Part shown: positions 42,553-51,674 of the stretch, one piece after another | Layout of the letters: each line of letters begins with the position of its first letter | Position numbering within the stretch: the first letter of the stretch is position 1 | DNA from: Pseudomonadota bacterium | GTDB lineage: Bacteria; Myxococcota_A; Polyangia; Polyangiales; Polyangiaceae | Length of the DNA: 62,625 nt | NCBI GenBank assembly: GCA_023398955.1 | Contig: JAEWRL010000003.1 | Coordinates: 1-62,625, forward strand | Direction of reading: 5' to 3' | Position numbers and translations under genes: made by a program | The notes under the pieces: model-generated | Databases searched by the model: none | What the model was told of the DNA's origin: nothing | What the model saw: only the letters and a program-made list of their open reading frames with translations

Positions 42553-42981
42553 ATGAAGAGCAAAACGACAGTAGACCGAGTAATGACACCCGAGCCAACG
42601 ACGATGCCACGCGACGCGACGCTCGTCGAAGCGGCCATCGCGATGCAAAGAAACGATATCGGAGACGTCATCATCATTGAGAACAACGGCACAATCTACG
42701 GGTTGTTGACCGACCGGGACATCGTCGTGCGTGCCATTGCCGTTGGCAAGAACCCATGGAGGACGACCCTGGATGAGGTATGCAGCAAGCAGTTGATGAC
42801 CCTCGCCCCTGAAGACACCATCAGCGACGCTATCAGCTTGATGGCGCGGCGCTCTGTGCGGAGGCTCCCCGTCGTGAAGGATGGGTTCGCCGTGGGCATT
42901 GTGTCGCTGGGCGACCTCGCCTTGGCCCAGGATCCCAAGTCTCCACTAGGTGAGATCAGCGCTGCCACACCGAACTTGTAA
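42553..42981 (+). CDS. CBS-domain pair protein
   Basis: Protein of 142 residues consisting only of two CBS motifs in tandem, which form a Bateman module that binds adenosyl nucleotides. The first is VMTPEPTTMPRDATLVEAAIAMQRNDIGDVIIIENNGTIYGLLTDRDIVVRAI; the second runs from LMTLAPEDTISDAISLMARRSVRRLPVVKDGFAVGIVSLGDLA. Stand-alone pairs like this are common beside BON, PRC and universal-stress genes. GGGAGAA about 8 bases before the ATG at 42553 sets the start. It is probably co-transcribed with the PRC-barrel gene before it and the aldo/keto reductase after it. Confidence 0.92.
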   Translation: MKSKTTVDRVMTPEPTTMPRDATLVEAAIAMQRNDIGDVIIIENNGTIYGLLTDRDIVVRAIAVGKNPWRTTLDEVCSKQLMTLAPEDTISDAISLMARRSVRRLPVVKDGFAVGIVSLGDLALAQDPKSPLGEISAATPNL

Positions 42982-43044
42982 CGGCCGCCTGCGGCACGAG
43001 CATCCTTTGGCGAGTAAACCCTTCAACAGATGGAGAAAACACCA

Positions 43045-43848
43045 ATGCAGTACGTAGACGTCCAAGGAGCGAGGCTGGCCGCGCTGGGATTCGGGACCTG
43101 GCAAATCACGGGACGCGATTGTCAGGCGGTCGTGGAGGCTGCTCTCGCGATTGGATACCGGCACATCGATACGGCGCAGGCGTACGGCAATGAGTACGAA
43201 GTGGGGAGGGCCCTGAGCACCAGCGGGCTCGATCCGGAGGAGGTCTGGGTGACGACGAAGGTGAGCACCAGCAACATGCGCCGCGACGACGTGCTGCGGA
43301 GTGGCCGGAACAGCCAGCAACGTCTCGGCATCGGGCGCATCGACCTCCTTCTGATACACTGGCCCAGCCGCGACGTTCCGTTGGCGGAGACACTCGAAGC
43401 CATGCAGCAGCTCCAAGACGAAGGGGTGACTCGCTACATCGGCGTCAGCAATTTCAGCGAGAGCCAGCTCGTCGAAGCAGCGCAGATGGCACCGATCCTG
43501 TGCAACCAAGTAGAGTACCACCCATTCACGGAGCAACGGAGGCTGCGCTCTGCCATCGCGCGGATGGATCTGGCGTTGGTCGCATATAGCCCCCTTGCTC
43601 GGGGACGTGTAGTTGGCGAGCGGACGCTGAAACGGATCGGGGGCGAGTATGGCAAGAGCGCGGCACAGGTGGCGCTGCGCTGGTTGCTACAACAGAAGAA
43701 CGTCGCCGCCATCCCGAAAGCGCAAAGCAGAGAGCACGCAGCGAGCAATTTTGCGGTCTTCGACTTCGACCTCTCCGAAGAACACATGGCAGAGATCGAC
43801 GCGCTGTCCCAGCAGCGAGACAACGACGCGCGGGGTGCCATGGCATAG
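43045..43848 (+). CDS. Aldo/keto reductase
   Basis: NADPH-dependent oxidoreductase of 267 residues, (alpha/beta)8 barrel. The catalytic tetrad is visible: Asp and Tyr in HIDTAQAYGNE, Lys in WVTTKV, and His in LLIHWP. The NADPH-binding end is IPKAQSREHAASNFAVFDFDLS. The closest family style is the 2,5-diketo-gluconate reductase/YafB group, which detoxifies methylglyoxal and other aldehydes. A GGAG at 43032 lies 9 bases before the ATG at 43045, favoured over an ATG at 43030. Last gene of the plus-strand stress-type run; the cupredoxin relic faces it. Confidence 0.93.
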   Translation: MQYVDVQGARLAALGFGTWQITGRDCQAVVEAALAIGYRHIDTAQAYGNEYEVGRALSTSGLDPEEVWVTTKVSTSNMRRDDVLRSGRNSQQRLGIGRIDLLLIHWPSRDVPLAETLEAMQQLQDEGVTRYIGVSNFSESQLVEAAQMAPILCNQVEYHPFTEQRRLRSAIARMDLALVAYSPLARGRVVGERTLKRIGGEYGKSAAQVALRWLLQQKNVAAIPKAQSREHAASNFAVFDFDLSEEHMAEIDALSQQRDNDARGAMA

Positions 43849-43918
43849 GAGTGCTGCGAGCGGACAGCGACGGGGGCGCACGCCCGGGGGCTAACCCACT
43901 CCCCGGGCGGCAGGTTCG

Positions 43919-44442
43919 TCAGATGACGGGCTGCACTTCGAGCAGGCCGAGGTTCTCGGGGTGAACGCCACAATGATAGCCGTACCTGCCCGGTACCCAG
44001 AACACCACACAGGCTGACTCGCCAGGCTCGAGTTCTCTTGTGTCCTGTCCCACAGCCCGTCCGCGGCGCCAGGCTCGCCGGACACCACGGAATGGACCTC
44101 GTCGTCAACATTCTCGAACTCGACCACATCCCCAATGCTGACATCGGGGGACTCCGGACTGAACTCATTCCCAGATATTTGGACAGGAAGCGCATCCGGG
44201 TTCTGTTCGCAGTTGACGAGCTCAGCCTCAACGTCGGGTCCGTTGCTGGCCCCCGCGGCGGGGGAGAATGTCCCGGCCAAGCCGAGCTCGCCCGCCACGC
44301 CGACGGGTGCGCCCACGCCAGCTGAACCACCAGCGCCGCCAGCGGCTGTGGCGCCGTCGTCCGAGTCGTCGCTGCAGGCACAGGCCAATCCCAGACCCAG
44401 CGCCGCAGCCCAGGGGAATACACCAGATAGTGTCATCTTCAT
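43919..44442 (-). pseudogene. Cupredoxin lipoprotein gene with a frameshift
   Basis: The gene starts at the ATG at 44442 with AAGGAG 9 bases upstream. It codes for a lipoprotein signal (LGLAC), a Gly/Ala linker, and a cupredoxin domain opening VQISGNEFSPESPDVSIGDVVEFENVDDEVHSVVSG, with the first Cu-ligand His. Near 44030-44045, after GLWDRTQE, the reading must move by one base to continue as ELEPGESACVVFWVPGRYGYHCGVHPENLGLLEVQPVI, which carries the other Cu ligands (Cys and His of CGVH) and ends at 43919. Without the shift, the frame runs on to 43891 with no copper site. This is either a one-base loss that inactivates the gene or a sequencing error. The axial Met of classic cupredoxins is not seen. 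Confidence 0.82.
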
Positions 44443-44635
44443 CCGCAACTCGCTCCTTCCTCGACGCACGCGTCGCTACAGGGCGGCGAACGCCTCTGAG
44501 GTACTCACCCCGCGACCACGTACTTCCTTGAAAACGTACCGTGAGGCGACGAGGCTCGCCGCCCGCTCGCTGCTGTCAACCTGCAGGGCGCATGCCAACG
44601 TCGAACACTGAACCTGCGGTTCTGGACGCGGACGC

Positions 44636-45886
44636 CTAGGCGATGCCAAGCTTCTCAGCCACCACATCGAAGTGACGGCCGCTCACTGGCAACGCCCGAA
44701 CGACGCGAGCTGCACGCTGCGCGACCCACTCCTGGCTGCCGGGATCCACAGCCGGACCCGCTATCAAGCGCTGCCATTTCGCGCGGTGCGACGCGCCGTA
44801 CTGCTGGAGGAGGCCCAGGTCCGCACCGCCCTTGATGATGCGCACGGCCGCCGTGGCGAGCTCAGCCGCCTCGAGGAGCCCTTGATTCATACTCTGTACG
44901 CCGATGGGGCCGGTCTGGTGAGCAGCATCGCCGACAAGCCATACCCTCCCTGCTCCAAAGCTTCGAGCCAGCCGAGACTCGAAAGCAACGTCCCCCGCCC
45001 AGGCGATATCTCCGACCTCTCCTGCGAACCAGGGTGCTCGCGCTTCGATCAGTCCCCGCAGGTAGCTTGCCGTATGCTTTGGTGAAGCCTCCCCCGGAAT
45101 CTGCATCGCCAAACGACTCTTCACCCGGCTGCGCTGCGCTGGCACCACGGCGGGGTCGACCTGAAAGCTCCAGCGCTGTCGCCCACCCGGCAGGGTCCAA
45201 AGGACATTCGCCGAGTCGTCGTTCAAGACGACACGAACCTCTCGTCCCAGGTCGAGGGACGACTGAAACTCGAAGACGTCGTACTCTTCGGGCTCACCCA
45301 TCTGTTCGAAGGGGATGCGCAGCCCGCGACGCACGAGCGAACCCTGACCGTCCGCCCCAATCAGCAGGCCCACGTCGTACCGGAACGTCTTCGCGATCTC
45401 CAGCGTCGTCGTCGAGTAGGCATAACCCGTCGATGCACGCTCCAGCACCTCGACCTCCACGGCGACTCGATCACCTACATCCTCGAAGCTGGCCGCACGG
45501 TGGTGCCAGTGAATGGGCACGCCGCGGCGCTTGAGCTCTGCCTCGAGCTGACTCTCCAGCGTGCTCTGGGGCAGCACCGCAACGAACGGGAATGGTGTCT
45601 CGAGCGCCGAGAGGTCAACTTCGGCCCTCCTGTCGGATCTGTCGTAGAATGCAACGGCGTCCACCGGGTGAGCCGAATCGAGCACACCCTGAATGAGGCC
45701 GACGTCATCCAGGAGCTCGAGAGAGGTTGGATGAATGGCGGCGGCATAGCTGCGCCCTGCGCTCCGCCAGGCCTCGTCGACGATCTCTACCCGCAGCCCT
45801 TCACGTGCCATCAAGAGGGCAGCCAACTGCCCGACCGGTCCAGCGCCGACAACCAGCACATCACATTGCTTGCGTTTGCCCAACAT
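44636..45886 (-). CDS. FAD-dependent aromatic-type monooxygenase
   Basis: Flavoprotein hydroxylase of 416 residues of the PHBH class. The Rossmann FAD motif VLVVGAGPVGQLAA is near residues 10-23, the Arg-containing GRSYAAAIHPTSLELL follows, the DG motif is LLIGADGQGSLVRRGL, and the second FAD motif is VWLVGDAAHQTGPIGVQSMNQGL. Such enzymes hydroxylate phenols or polyketides with NAD(P)H and O2. No biosynthetic cluster is adjacent, so the substrate is open. It is divergent from asnS across about 190 bases. Confidence 0.9.
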   Translation of the reverse strand: MLGKRKQCDVLVVGAGPVGQLAALLMAREGLRVEIVDEAWRSAGRSYAAAIHPTSLELLDDVGLIQGVLDSAHPVDAVAFYDRSDRRAEVDLSALETPFPFVAVLPQSTLESQLEAELKRRGVPIHWHHRAASFEDVGDRVAVEVEVLERASTGYAYSTTTLEIAKTFRYDVGLLIGADGQGSLVRRGLRIPFEQMGEPEEYDVFEFQSSLDLGREVRVVLNDDSANVLWTLPGGRQRWSFQVDPAVVPAQRSRVKSRLAMQIPGEASPKHTASYLRGLIEARAPWFAGEVGDIAWAGDVAFESRLARSFGAGRVWLVGDAAHQTGPIGVQSMNQGLLEAAELATAAVRIIKGGADLGLLQQYGASHRAKWQRLIAGPAVDPGSQEWVAQRAARVVRALPVSGRHFDVVAEKLGIA

Positions 45887-46076
45887 CCTGAATTCCTGCT
45901 CCTCGTGCCTCTGCAGGCAACTATACGCCAGCCGCTCTCGGAGAAGAACCTTTCGCCGTCACCGGGGGCTTTGGCCATCACCCGACATCCAGTGGGTCGA
46001 AATCCGCGCTCCGCACCGGAGCAGAACTGACGCGCGGGGACTGGAATCCAGCGGAAAGAGACTGTTCAATGGCGGC

Positions 46077-47483
46077 ATGAATGCTCGTTCGATGGCCGAA
46101 GTCCTGAGCGGTAGGGTGCCGATTGGTACGCCGGTCGTAGTCCGCGGCTGGGTACGCACCCGCAGAGATTCGAAGGCGGGGCTGTCATTCCTACAGCTGA
46201 GCGATGGGAGCTGCTTCGCGACACTGCAGGTCGTGGCCGATGGCTCCCTCCCCAACTACCACTCGGAGGTGCACCACCTCGTGGCGGGTTGCGCAGTCGA
46301 AGTGGAGGGCACCGTCGTCGCGTCTCAAGGAAAGGCTCAAGCACTGGAGGTGCGCGCCGAAAGAATCGTCGTGGTCGGCTGGGTGCAGGACCCGGACACT
46401 TATCCGATTCAGCCTAAAGCGCACAGTTATGAGTTTTTGCGCGGCGTCGCTCACCTCCGACCACGCACAAACACCTTCGCTGCCCTGACGCGGGTGCGGG
46501 ATTGCGTTTCACAGGCGATCCACGGGTTCTTCCGCCAGGAGGGCTTCCTCTGGGTCCACACGCCCATCATCACGACGAGTGATTGCGAGGGCGCCGGAGC
46601 GATGTTCCGCGTCTCCACCTTGGACCTCTCGAATCTCCCCCGCACTCCGAGCGGGGCCATCGACAGCTCGCAGGACTTCTTCGGCAAACCTGCCTACTTG
46701 ACCGTCTCTGGGCAGCTCGAGCTCGAGAGCTACTGCCTCGCCCTATCGAAGGTGTATACTTTTGGTCCTACCTTTCGGGCCGAGAACTCGAACACGAGCC
46801 GGCACCTGTCCGAGTTCTGGATGGTCGAACCCGAGGTAGCGTTCGCAAACCTCTCCGAGGACGCGGATCTCGCCGAGCGTTTCTTGAAGCACATCTGCCA
46901 GACGGTCCTCGATGAACGCGCGGACGACATGGCCTTCTTCCGCGACAGGGTAGACCGCGAGTGCATCGGGAGGCTGGAACGTTTCGTTGCCTCGAGTTTC
47001 GAGCGCATGGAGTACACGGACGCGGTTCGGGTACTCGAGGAGAGACCACCCGAGAAGCCGTTCGAGTTTCCAGTGCGGTGGGGCGCAGACCTGCAATCGG
47101 AGCACGAGCGACACCTGACGGAGAACGTCGTGGGGCGGCCGGTGGTCGTGACCAACTATCCGAAAGGCATCAAGGCATTCTACATGCGCCTCAACGACGA
47201 CGGCGAGACCGTAGCGGCCATGGATGTGCTGGCACCGGGCATCGGAGAGATCATCGGCGGGGCGCAACGGGAAGAGCGGCTCGACGTGCTCGATCAGCGG
47301 CTCGCGGAGCAAAGGCTGAGGGCGGAAGACTACTGGTGGTACCGCGACCTGCGGCGTTATGGCTCCGTCCCGCATGCTGGCTTCGGGTTGGGTCTCGAGC
47401 GAACGCTCATTTACATAACGGGCCTGGGCAACGTTCGAGACGTCATTCCCTACCCGCGTACGCCCGGCAATGCGGAGTTCTGA
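46077..47483 (+). CDS. asnS: Asparaginyl-tRNA synthetase
   Basis: Class IIb aminoacyl-tRNA synthetase of 468 residues that charges tRNA-Asn. The N-terminal OB fold (about 15-110) reads VVVRGWVRTRRDSKAGLSFLQLSDGS. The class II motif 2 is FRAENSNTSRHLSEFWMVEPE. Motif 3 is GFGLGLERTLIYITGL. The sequence GEIIGGAQREERLDVL and the closing NVRDVIPYPRTPGNAEF are typical of AsnS rather than AspS. The ATG at 46077 gives the normal length; the frame runs further up only as non-coding. Asparagine is therefore charged directly and need not depend on transamidation. Confidence 0.97.
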   Translation: MNARSMAEVLSGRVPIGTPVVVRGWVRTRRDSKAGLSFLQLSDGSCFATLQVVADGSLPNYHSEVHHLVAGCAVEVEGTVVASQGKAQALEVRAERIVVVGWVQDPDTYPIQPKAHSYEFLRGVAHLRPRTNTFAALTRVRDCVSQAIHGFFRQEGFLWVHTPIITTSDCEGAGAMFRVSTLDLSNLPRTPSGAIDSSQDFFGKPAYLTVSGQLELESYCLALSKVYTFGPTFRAENSNTSRHLSEFWMVEPEVAFANLSEDADLAERFLKHICQTVLDERADDMAFFRDRVDRECIGRLERFVASSFERMEYTDAVRVLEERPPEKPFEFPVRWGADLQSEHERHLTENVVGRPVVVTNYPKGIKAFYMRLNDDGETVAAMDVLAPGIGEIIGGAQREERLDVLDQRLAEQRLRAEDYWWYRDLRRYGSVPHAGFGLGLERTLIYITGLGNVRDVIPYPRTPGNAEF

Positions 47484-47497
47484 GGGAGAGCGGCACC

Positions 47498-49399
47498 TCA
47501 GCGCCTCGAAGAGCGCTTCGCTTCCAACTCGGCCGCGCGCGTAAGAAACCGCTGCAGCATGGACCTTTGCTCCGGGCTTGGATGTAACTCGTAAGCGTAG
47601 GGCCTTGGGGTCTGGTTCGCGTACAAGCAGGCGACCGCCTGGTCGAACGCTTGTACGGCCGGAGCCAGGTCGCCGACTTTTCGGCTGTCCTCGGCCACCT
47701 GCCGCAGCGCCTTCTTGAGCTGAGGGCACCACCCCCTCGTCTCGGGCAGGTCAACGGGGCCAGGGTTCGGACAACACCCCTGCCGCGTGATCGCTGTCGC
47801 GAGGAGCTCGTACCAACCTAGCTCTAACTCCTGGAGCTTCGTGTTCACGGAGCTCTTCACGATGAGGATACCCCCGTCCGTGGTCGGCACTCCTCGCCCT
47901 GGCGCGGTAGCCGCCGCCTGCTCCGCTCGCGCGCGCTTCTCGACCTGCTCTCTCGCCATCCTAAAGAGCCGCAGGGCGTTCTCGCGAAGCTCATCGTCGG
48001 TGCACAGAAAGCCGAAGTCGCTGCCCTCCGCAAAGACATCACTCGGGAAGTAGGACGTGACACATCGCGAGAGCCTCTCGGCGGGGCTCAATGGAGTCTC
48101 TTGCCGACGGTGGGCAGAGGCAGCGGGGGCGCCCCGCGTCCCCTTCACCTCCTCTTCAGCGACAGCGGGGCTCTCCTCGGTGGCGCCGGAGCCCTTGTCC
48201 TTGGAAATCTCGGCAAAGAGCATTCCACCGATGGCTACGACGACGGGAATTCCGAGAAGCCACCACACGCGGCGCCCGCCCCGCATACGCCGCGCCGACA
48301 GCTGCGTGGCGAGCGAGTCCAGCCTCGCACGTTGGCGTGCAGCAGCGGCGCCAGCCTCCGACAGCTCGACGGAGAGCAGCGCCTCCGCACTCGACGGGCT
48401 CGACGGCGGGGCGACGGCGTCCCTGAGCGGCGCGGATCGGTGCGCAGCAGCGGAGCCCTCAAGCGGCGGCGCTTCTCCGTCATCGAGCGCTCGGCGAGCA
48501 TCGTCATAAACGAGCTCCGCGTTCGGCGGTGCGACGCTCCCCATGGTGAGGGAGCCAAGACGCGGAACGGAGCGCGACGTCGGCGCTCGAGGAATCACGA
48601 CGGGCCGCTCCTCCCGCTCCCAGCGGTCCAGAGCGCGCCGCAGCTCATCGAGGGTGCAGAGGCGGTGGCGCGGATTCGGTTCGAACCCAACATCGAAGAC
48701 CCGCTGCAACTCGGGGTCCTGTAGCCCGTGGTCGTGAAGCGCCTTGGGGTGACCCCGCGATACGTCGGCAAGCAACGCCCGGGGCTCAGCGTCGCCGAAC
48801 GGGAGGACACCCGTCACCATCCGATACATGGTGCAGAGGAGCCCCCAGACGTCATCGCCCTTGCTGGCACCGCCGCCGCGAATTCTCTCGGGAGAACAGT
48901 AGGCCGCCAAGGAGGGCGCGGACGCGAGGAGCAGGACCGGAGGAATCACTCGCCCGATAGGTTCCACGACGACACTGCGAGCGTTGACCGAACCATGCGG
49001 AACGCCGCGCTGGTGAAGCACCTCGAGCGCGTTGATTAGGCGCAGCGCCCATGCGACCGCCTTGAACGGCGCTATTGGACGCCCCCCCTGGGTGTGGCGG
49101 TGGAGGGTGGTCCCAGCCACGTAGTCCAAGACTATCAACGCCTTGTCGAGGCCAATGCCGAGCTCGGCGCTGTCGAAGGATCCCTGGAGCAGGATCTCGT
49201 GGACGCCGCAAAGGTGCAGCTGCCGAGCGCCGACGAGCTTCGTGTACGCACCGGCGGACGCCGCGTTCACCACGGAGATGCGAACCCGCGCGCCGGTCGC
49301 CGCATCGAAACCGACCCATCCGGCAACGTGGCGACTCGGTAGCAATGCTGCCACGAGCTCATACCGGCTGGCGAGCATGGGCCTAGGGATCTGCATCAT
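47498..49399 (-). CDS. Membrane-bound pseudokinase (degenerate Ser/Thr kinase)
   Basis: Protein of about 633 residues with a kinase-like fold (about 10-270) that has lost its catalytic residues. The Gly-rich loop is not recognisable, the VAIK position reads VRISVV without Lys, the HRDxKPxN loop reads HGSVNARS (135-142; Asp to Ser and Asn to Ser), and DFG is missing. Structural landmarks remain: YCSPERI at the APE position and GDDVWGLLCTMYRMVTGVLPF in helix F. After a Pro/Ala/Ser linker, a membrane helix (WWLLGIPVVVAIGGMLFAEI) leads to an extracytoplasmic helical domain of about 230 residues. An in-frame GTG at 49507 is an alternative start. It is tail to tail with asnS. Confidence 0.85.
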   Translation of the reverse strand: MMQIPRPMLASRYELVAALLPSRHVAGWVGFDAATGARVRISVVNAASAGAYTKLVGARQLHLCGVHEILLQGSFDSAELGIGLDKALIVLDYVAGTTLHRHTQGGRPIAPFKAVAWALRLINALEVLHQRGVPHGSVNARSVVVEPIGRVIPPVLLLASAPSLAAYCSPERIRGGGASKGDDVWGLLCTMYRMVTGVLPFGDAEPRALLADVSRGHPKALHDHGLQDPELQRVFDVGFEPNPRHRLCTLDELRRALDRWEREERPVVIPRAPTSRSVPRLGSLTMGSVAPPNAELVYDDARRALDDGEAPPLEGSAAAHRSAPLRDAVAPPSSPSSAEALLSVELSEAGAAAARQRARLDSLATQLSARRMRGGRRVWWLLGIPVVVAIGGMLFAEISKDKGSGATEESPAVAEEEVKGTRGAPAASAHRRQETPLSPAERLSRCVTSYFPSDVFAEGSDFGFLCTDDELRENALRLFRMAREQVEKRARAEQAAATAPGRGVPTTDGGILIVKSSVNTKLQELELGWYELLATAITRQGCCPNPGPVDLPETRGWCPQLKKALRQVAEDSRKVGDLAPAVQAFDQAVACLYANQTPRPYAYELHPSPEQRSMLQRFLTRAAELEAKRSSRR

Positions 49400-49644
49400 C
49401 GACAAGAACGGCCGCGCTGACGGCGACCGTAGAGCACCGTACCAGACGGGCGCCGCCGCCTCGTCCGCAAATCGGCGTCGTATCACGTTTCTTGCATAGC
49501 CCGTCACCCTGGCCTACCGACCGCCTTGAGCGCCTGCGGCGAGCTGGCTGGTGAAATGCCCGAGCCGAGCCGAGGCCCATAGCCCCGTCAAGCGCCTGGA
49601 AGCCACGTGCGGCGGGCACCGGAGGGACCGCCCCGAGCCGCCGC

Positions 49645-51147
49645 CTAGGTCGGTATGTTACCGTTCCTGTGGGGCCAGGTAAGGTCCCGACGGTGCTCCA
49701 CGGCGCCGAGCATTGCGCACAGCTTGCGGCGCGTCTCTGCCGGATCGATGACGGCATCCACGTAGCCGCGCTCAGCAGCCTGACGAGGCGAGAGGAACTG
49801 TTCCTCGTACTCGCGCTGGTAACGCAGCGCTGCAGTCGCAGGCTCCGCAGCTGCCGAGATCTCACGCTTATGAAGGATCTCCACCGCGCCCTTCGCCCCC
49901 ATGACGGCGATCTGAGCGGATGGCCACGCCAGGTACACGTCTCCGCCCACGTGCTTTGAGCTCATCACGATGTAGGCGCCACCATAGGCCTTCCTGACAA
50001 TGACGGCGAGCTTCGGTACGCTCGACTCACAGTAGGCGTAAAGCACCTTGGCCCCGTGAACGATGGCGCCCCCGTGCTCCTGATCCTGTCCGGGGAGGAA
50101 GCCGGGAACGTCAACGAACGAGATGATCGGGATTCGGAATGCATTGCAGGTACGAATGAAGCGCGCGGCTTTGCGCGATGCCTCGATGTCCAAGACGCCG
50201 GCGAGCACCGCGGGCTGATTGGCGACCACCCCGACGCTCTTACCAGCTAGTCTGGCAAAGCCGACGACTACGTTTGGCGCGTACCGCTGGTGGACCTCGA
50301 GGAAGCTGTCCCTATCCACGACGCGGCTCACGATCTGGCGCATGTCGTAGGGCTGCCCGGGATCCTGTGGAACCAAGCTGGCGATGTCCTCGCACAAACG
50401 ATCCGGTGGATCCGTGGGCTCCACCTCTGGCGGCATCTCCTGACAATTCTCCGGAAGATACGAGAGAAGGCGCCGCGCCGTGTCGATGGCCTCGACATCG
50501 TGGTTCACCATGAACTGCGCCAGCCCCGTGCGCGTCGCGTGGATCGCAGCACCCCCGAGCTCCTCGACGCTGACGTCCTCGAAGGTCACGGTCTTCACGA
50601 CCTTGGGCCCCGTGAGGAACATGTAGCTGCGCCCCTCCGCCATAATGACGAAGTCCGTCAACGCCGGGCTGTACACGGCCCCGCCAGCGCTCGGACCTAG
50701 GATGAGCGAGAGCTGTGGAATGTAGCCCGAGCAGCGCACGTTCCGATAGAAGATGTCCCCGTAGCCTCCGAGAGACATGACACCTTCCTGAATGCGGGCC
50801 CCTCCCGAATCACAGATTCCAACGACAGGCGATCCATTCCGTGCCGCCATGTCCATGACCTTGCAGATCTTGGCTGCATGCATCTCACCGAGCGAGCCCC
50901 CGAGCACCGTGCGGTCTTGAGAATAGGCATACGCGGTCCGACCATTGATGCGGCCCACGCCGGTGATGACCCCATCACCCGGGATGCGCTTCTTGCCCAT
51001 TCCGAATGCTTCGGTACGGTGCACGACAGCAGCGTCGAGCTCTTGAAATGAACCCGCATCGAACAGAAGCTCCAACCGCACGCGCGCGGCGTTCTTTGCG
51101 TCGGGCGCAACACTCGACCCGCCATTAGTAGAGCTCTTCGTCGTCAT
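49645..51147 (-). CDS. Acyl-CoA carboxylase carboxyltransferase subunit (PccB/MmdA-like)
   Basis: Carboxyltransferase of 500 residues. It carries the crotonase-like double domain of propionyl-/methylmalonyl-CoA carboxyltransferases: RIPGDGVITGVGRINGR, SQDRTVLGGSLGEMHAAKI, the oxyanion stretch GICDSGGARIQEGV, and in the second half VDVPGFLPGQDQEHGGAIVHGAKVLYAY and AYGGAYIVMSSKHV. It moves CO2 between carboxybiotin and an acyl-CoA, most likely propionyl-CoA/methylmalonyl-CoA. It starts within the biotin-carrier gene (ATGA overlap 51144-51147), so the two are coupled. No biotin carboxylase is next to it, so either that subunit lies elsewhere or the complex runs as a decarboxylase or transcarboxylase. 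Confidence 0.93.
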   Translation of the reverse strand: MTTKSSTNGGSSVAPDAKNAARVRLELLFDAGSFQELDAAVVHRTEAFGMGKKRIPGDGVITGVGRINGRTAYAYSQDRTVLGGSLGEMHAAKICKVMDMAARNGSPVVGICDSGGARIQEGVMSLGGYGDIFYRNVRCSGYIPQLSLILGPSAGGAVYSPALTDFVIMAEGRSYMFLTGPKVVKTVTFEDVSVEELGGAAIHATRTGLAQFMVNHDVEAIDTARRLLSYLPENCQEMPPEVEPTDPPDRLCEDIASLVPQDPGQPYDMRQIVSRVVDRDSFLEVHQRYAPNVVVGFARLAGKSVGVVANQPAVLAGVLDIEASRKAARFIRTCNAFRIPIISFVDVPGFLPGQDQEHGGAIVHGAKVLYAYCESSVPKLAVIVRKAYGGAYIVMSSKHVGGDVYLAWPSAQIAVMGAKGAVEILHKREISAAAEPATAALRYQREYEEQFLSPRQAAERGYVDAVIDPAETRRKLCAMLGAVEHRRDLTWPHRNGNIPT

Positions 51148-51674
51148 TCGGATACTTCCGTCTCGGTGATTGTCGCCAGCAGGTCACCAGCACGGACGGT
51201 CTGTCCTACCGCCACGCTGAAGGTCACGCAGCCCGTCTTGGGTGCTGCAATCGAGTTCTGCATCTTCATGGCTTCGATGACGAGCAACGCGTCGCCAGCT
51301 CTTACGACAGCTCCCGAATCCACGAGGAGCGCCAGAACGTTCCCCGCGATCGGTGCGTGCAGGGCATCCGGAACCGCGGCCGCGCGAGGTGGAGGCTCGG
51401 AGCTCACCGCCCTGCGCCATGCCTCCGCCTCGGCGAGTTCGACCCTCACCCGACGCCTACGTCCGTCGGGCGTGCGTAGCACGAGGTGTCCGTCCTCGTA
51501 GTCGAGCTTCAAGCGTGCTCGCTTGCCGTCCTCGGTCGTGACCTCCGCTCCACCCTCGGTCCGCTCGACCTGCAATTCCCGGGAACGCCCATCAACGACG
51601 ACGAGATCCTGACGTCCCGGGTCCAACTCTATCTCGAAGCGCTCACCATCATCGAACTCAACGATGTATCTCAC
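51144..51674 (-). CDS. Biotin carboxyl carrier protein
   Basis: Carrier of 176 residues. The C-terminal 70 residues form the biotinyl domain with the biotinylation motif EAMKM, Lys137. The preceding part, with FDDGERFEIELD and RRRRVRVELAEAEAWRRA, resembles the BT-like/oligomerisation region that connects the carrier to the carboxyltransferase in propionyl- and methylcrotonyl-CoA carboxylases. The start is a GTG at 51674 with GAGGAG about 9 bases upstream. It is coupled by ATGA overlap to the carboxyltransferase gene. It carries CO2 on biotin between partner subunits. Confidence 0.92.
   Translation of the reverse strand: MRYIVEFDDGERFEIELDPGRQDLVVVDGRSRELQVERTEGGAEVTTEDGKRARLKLDYEDGHLVLRTPDGRRRRVRVELAEAEAWRRAVSSEPPPRAAAVPDALHAPIAGNVLALLVDSGAVVRAGDALLVIEAMKMQNSIAAPKTGCVTFSVAVGQTVRAGDLLATITETEVSE

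Noticed and set aside
43891..44442. Programmed frameshift in the cupredoxin gene
   Set aside because: No slippery heptamer or downstream structure typical of programmed shifting; a lost base or sequencing error is simpler.
45870..46076. Longer asparaginyl-tRNA synthetase start
   Set aside because: The added residues do not match AsnS and overlap the divergent gene's promoter and 5' end.
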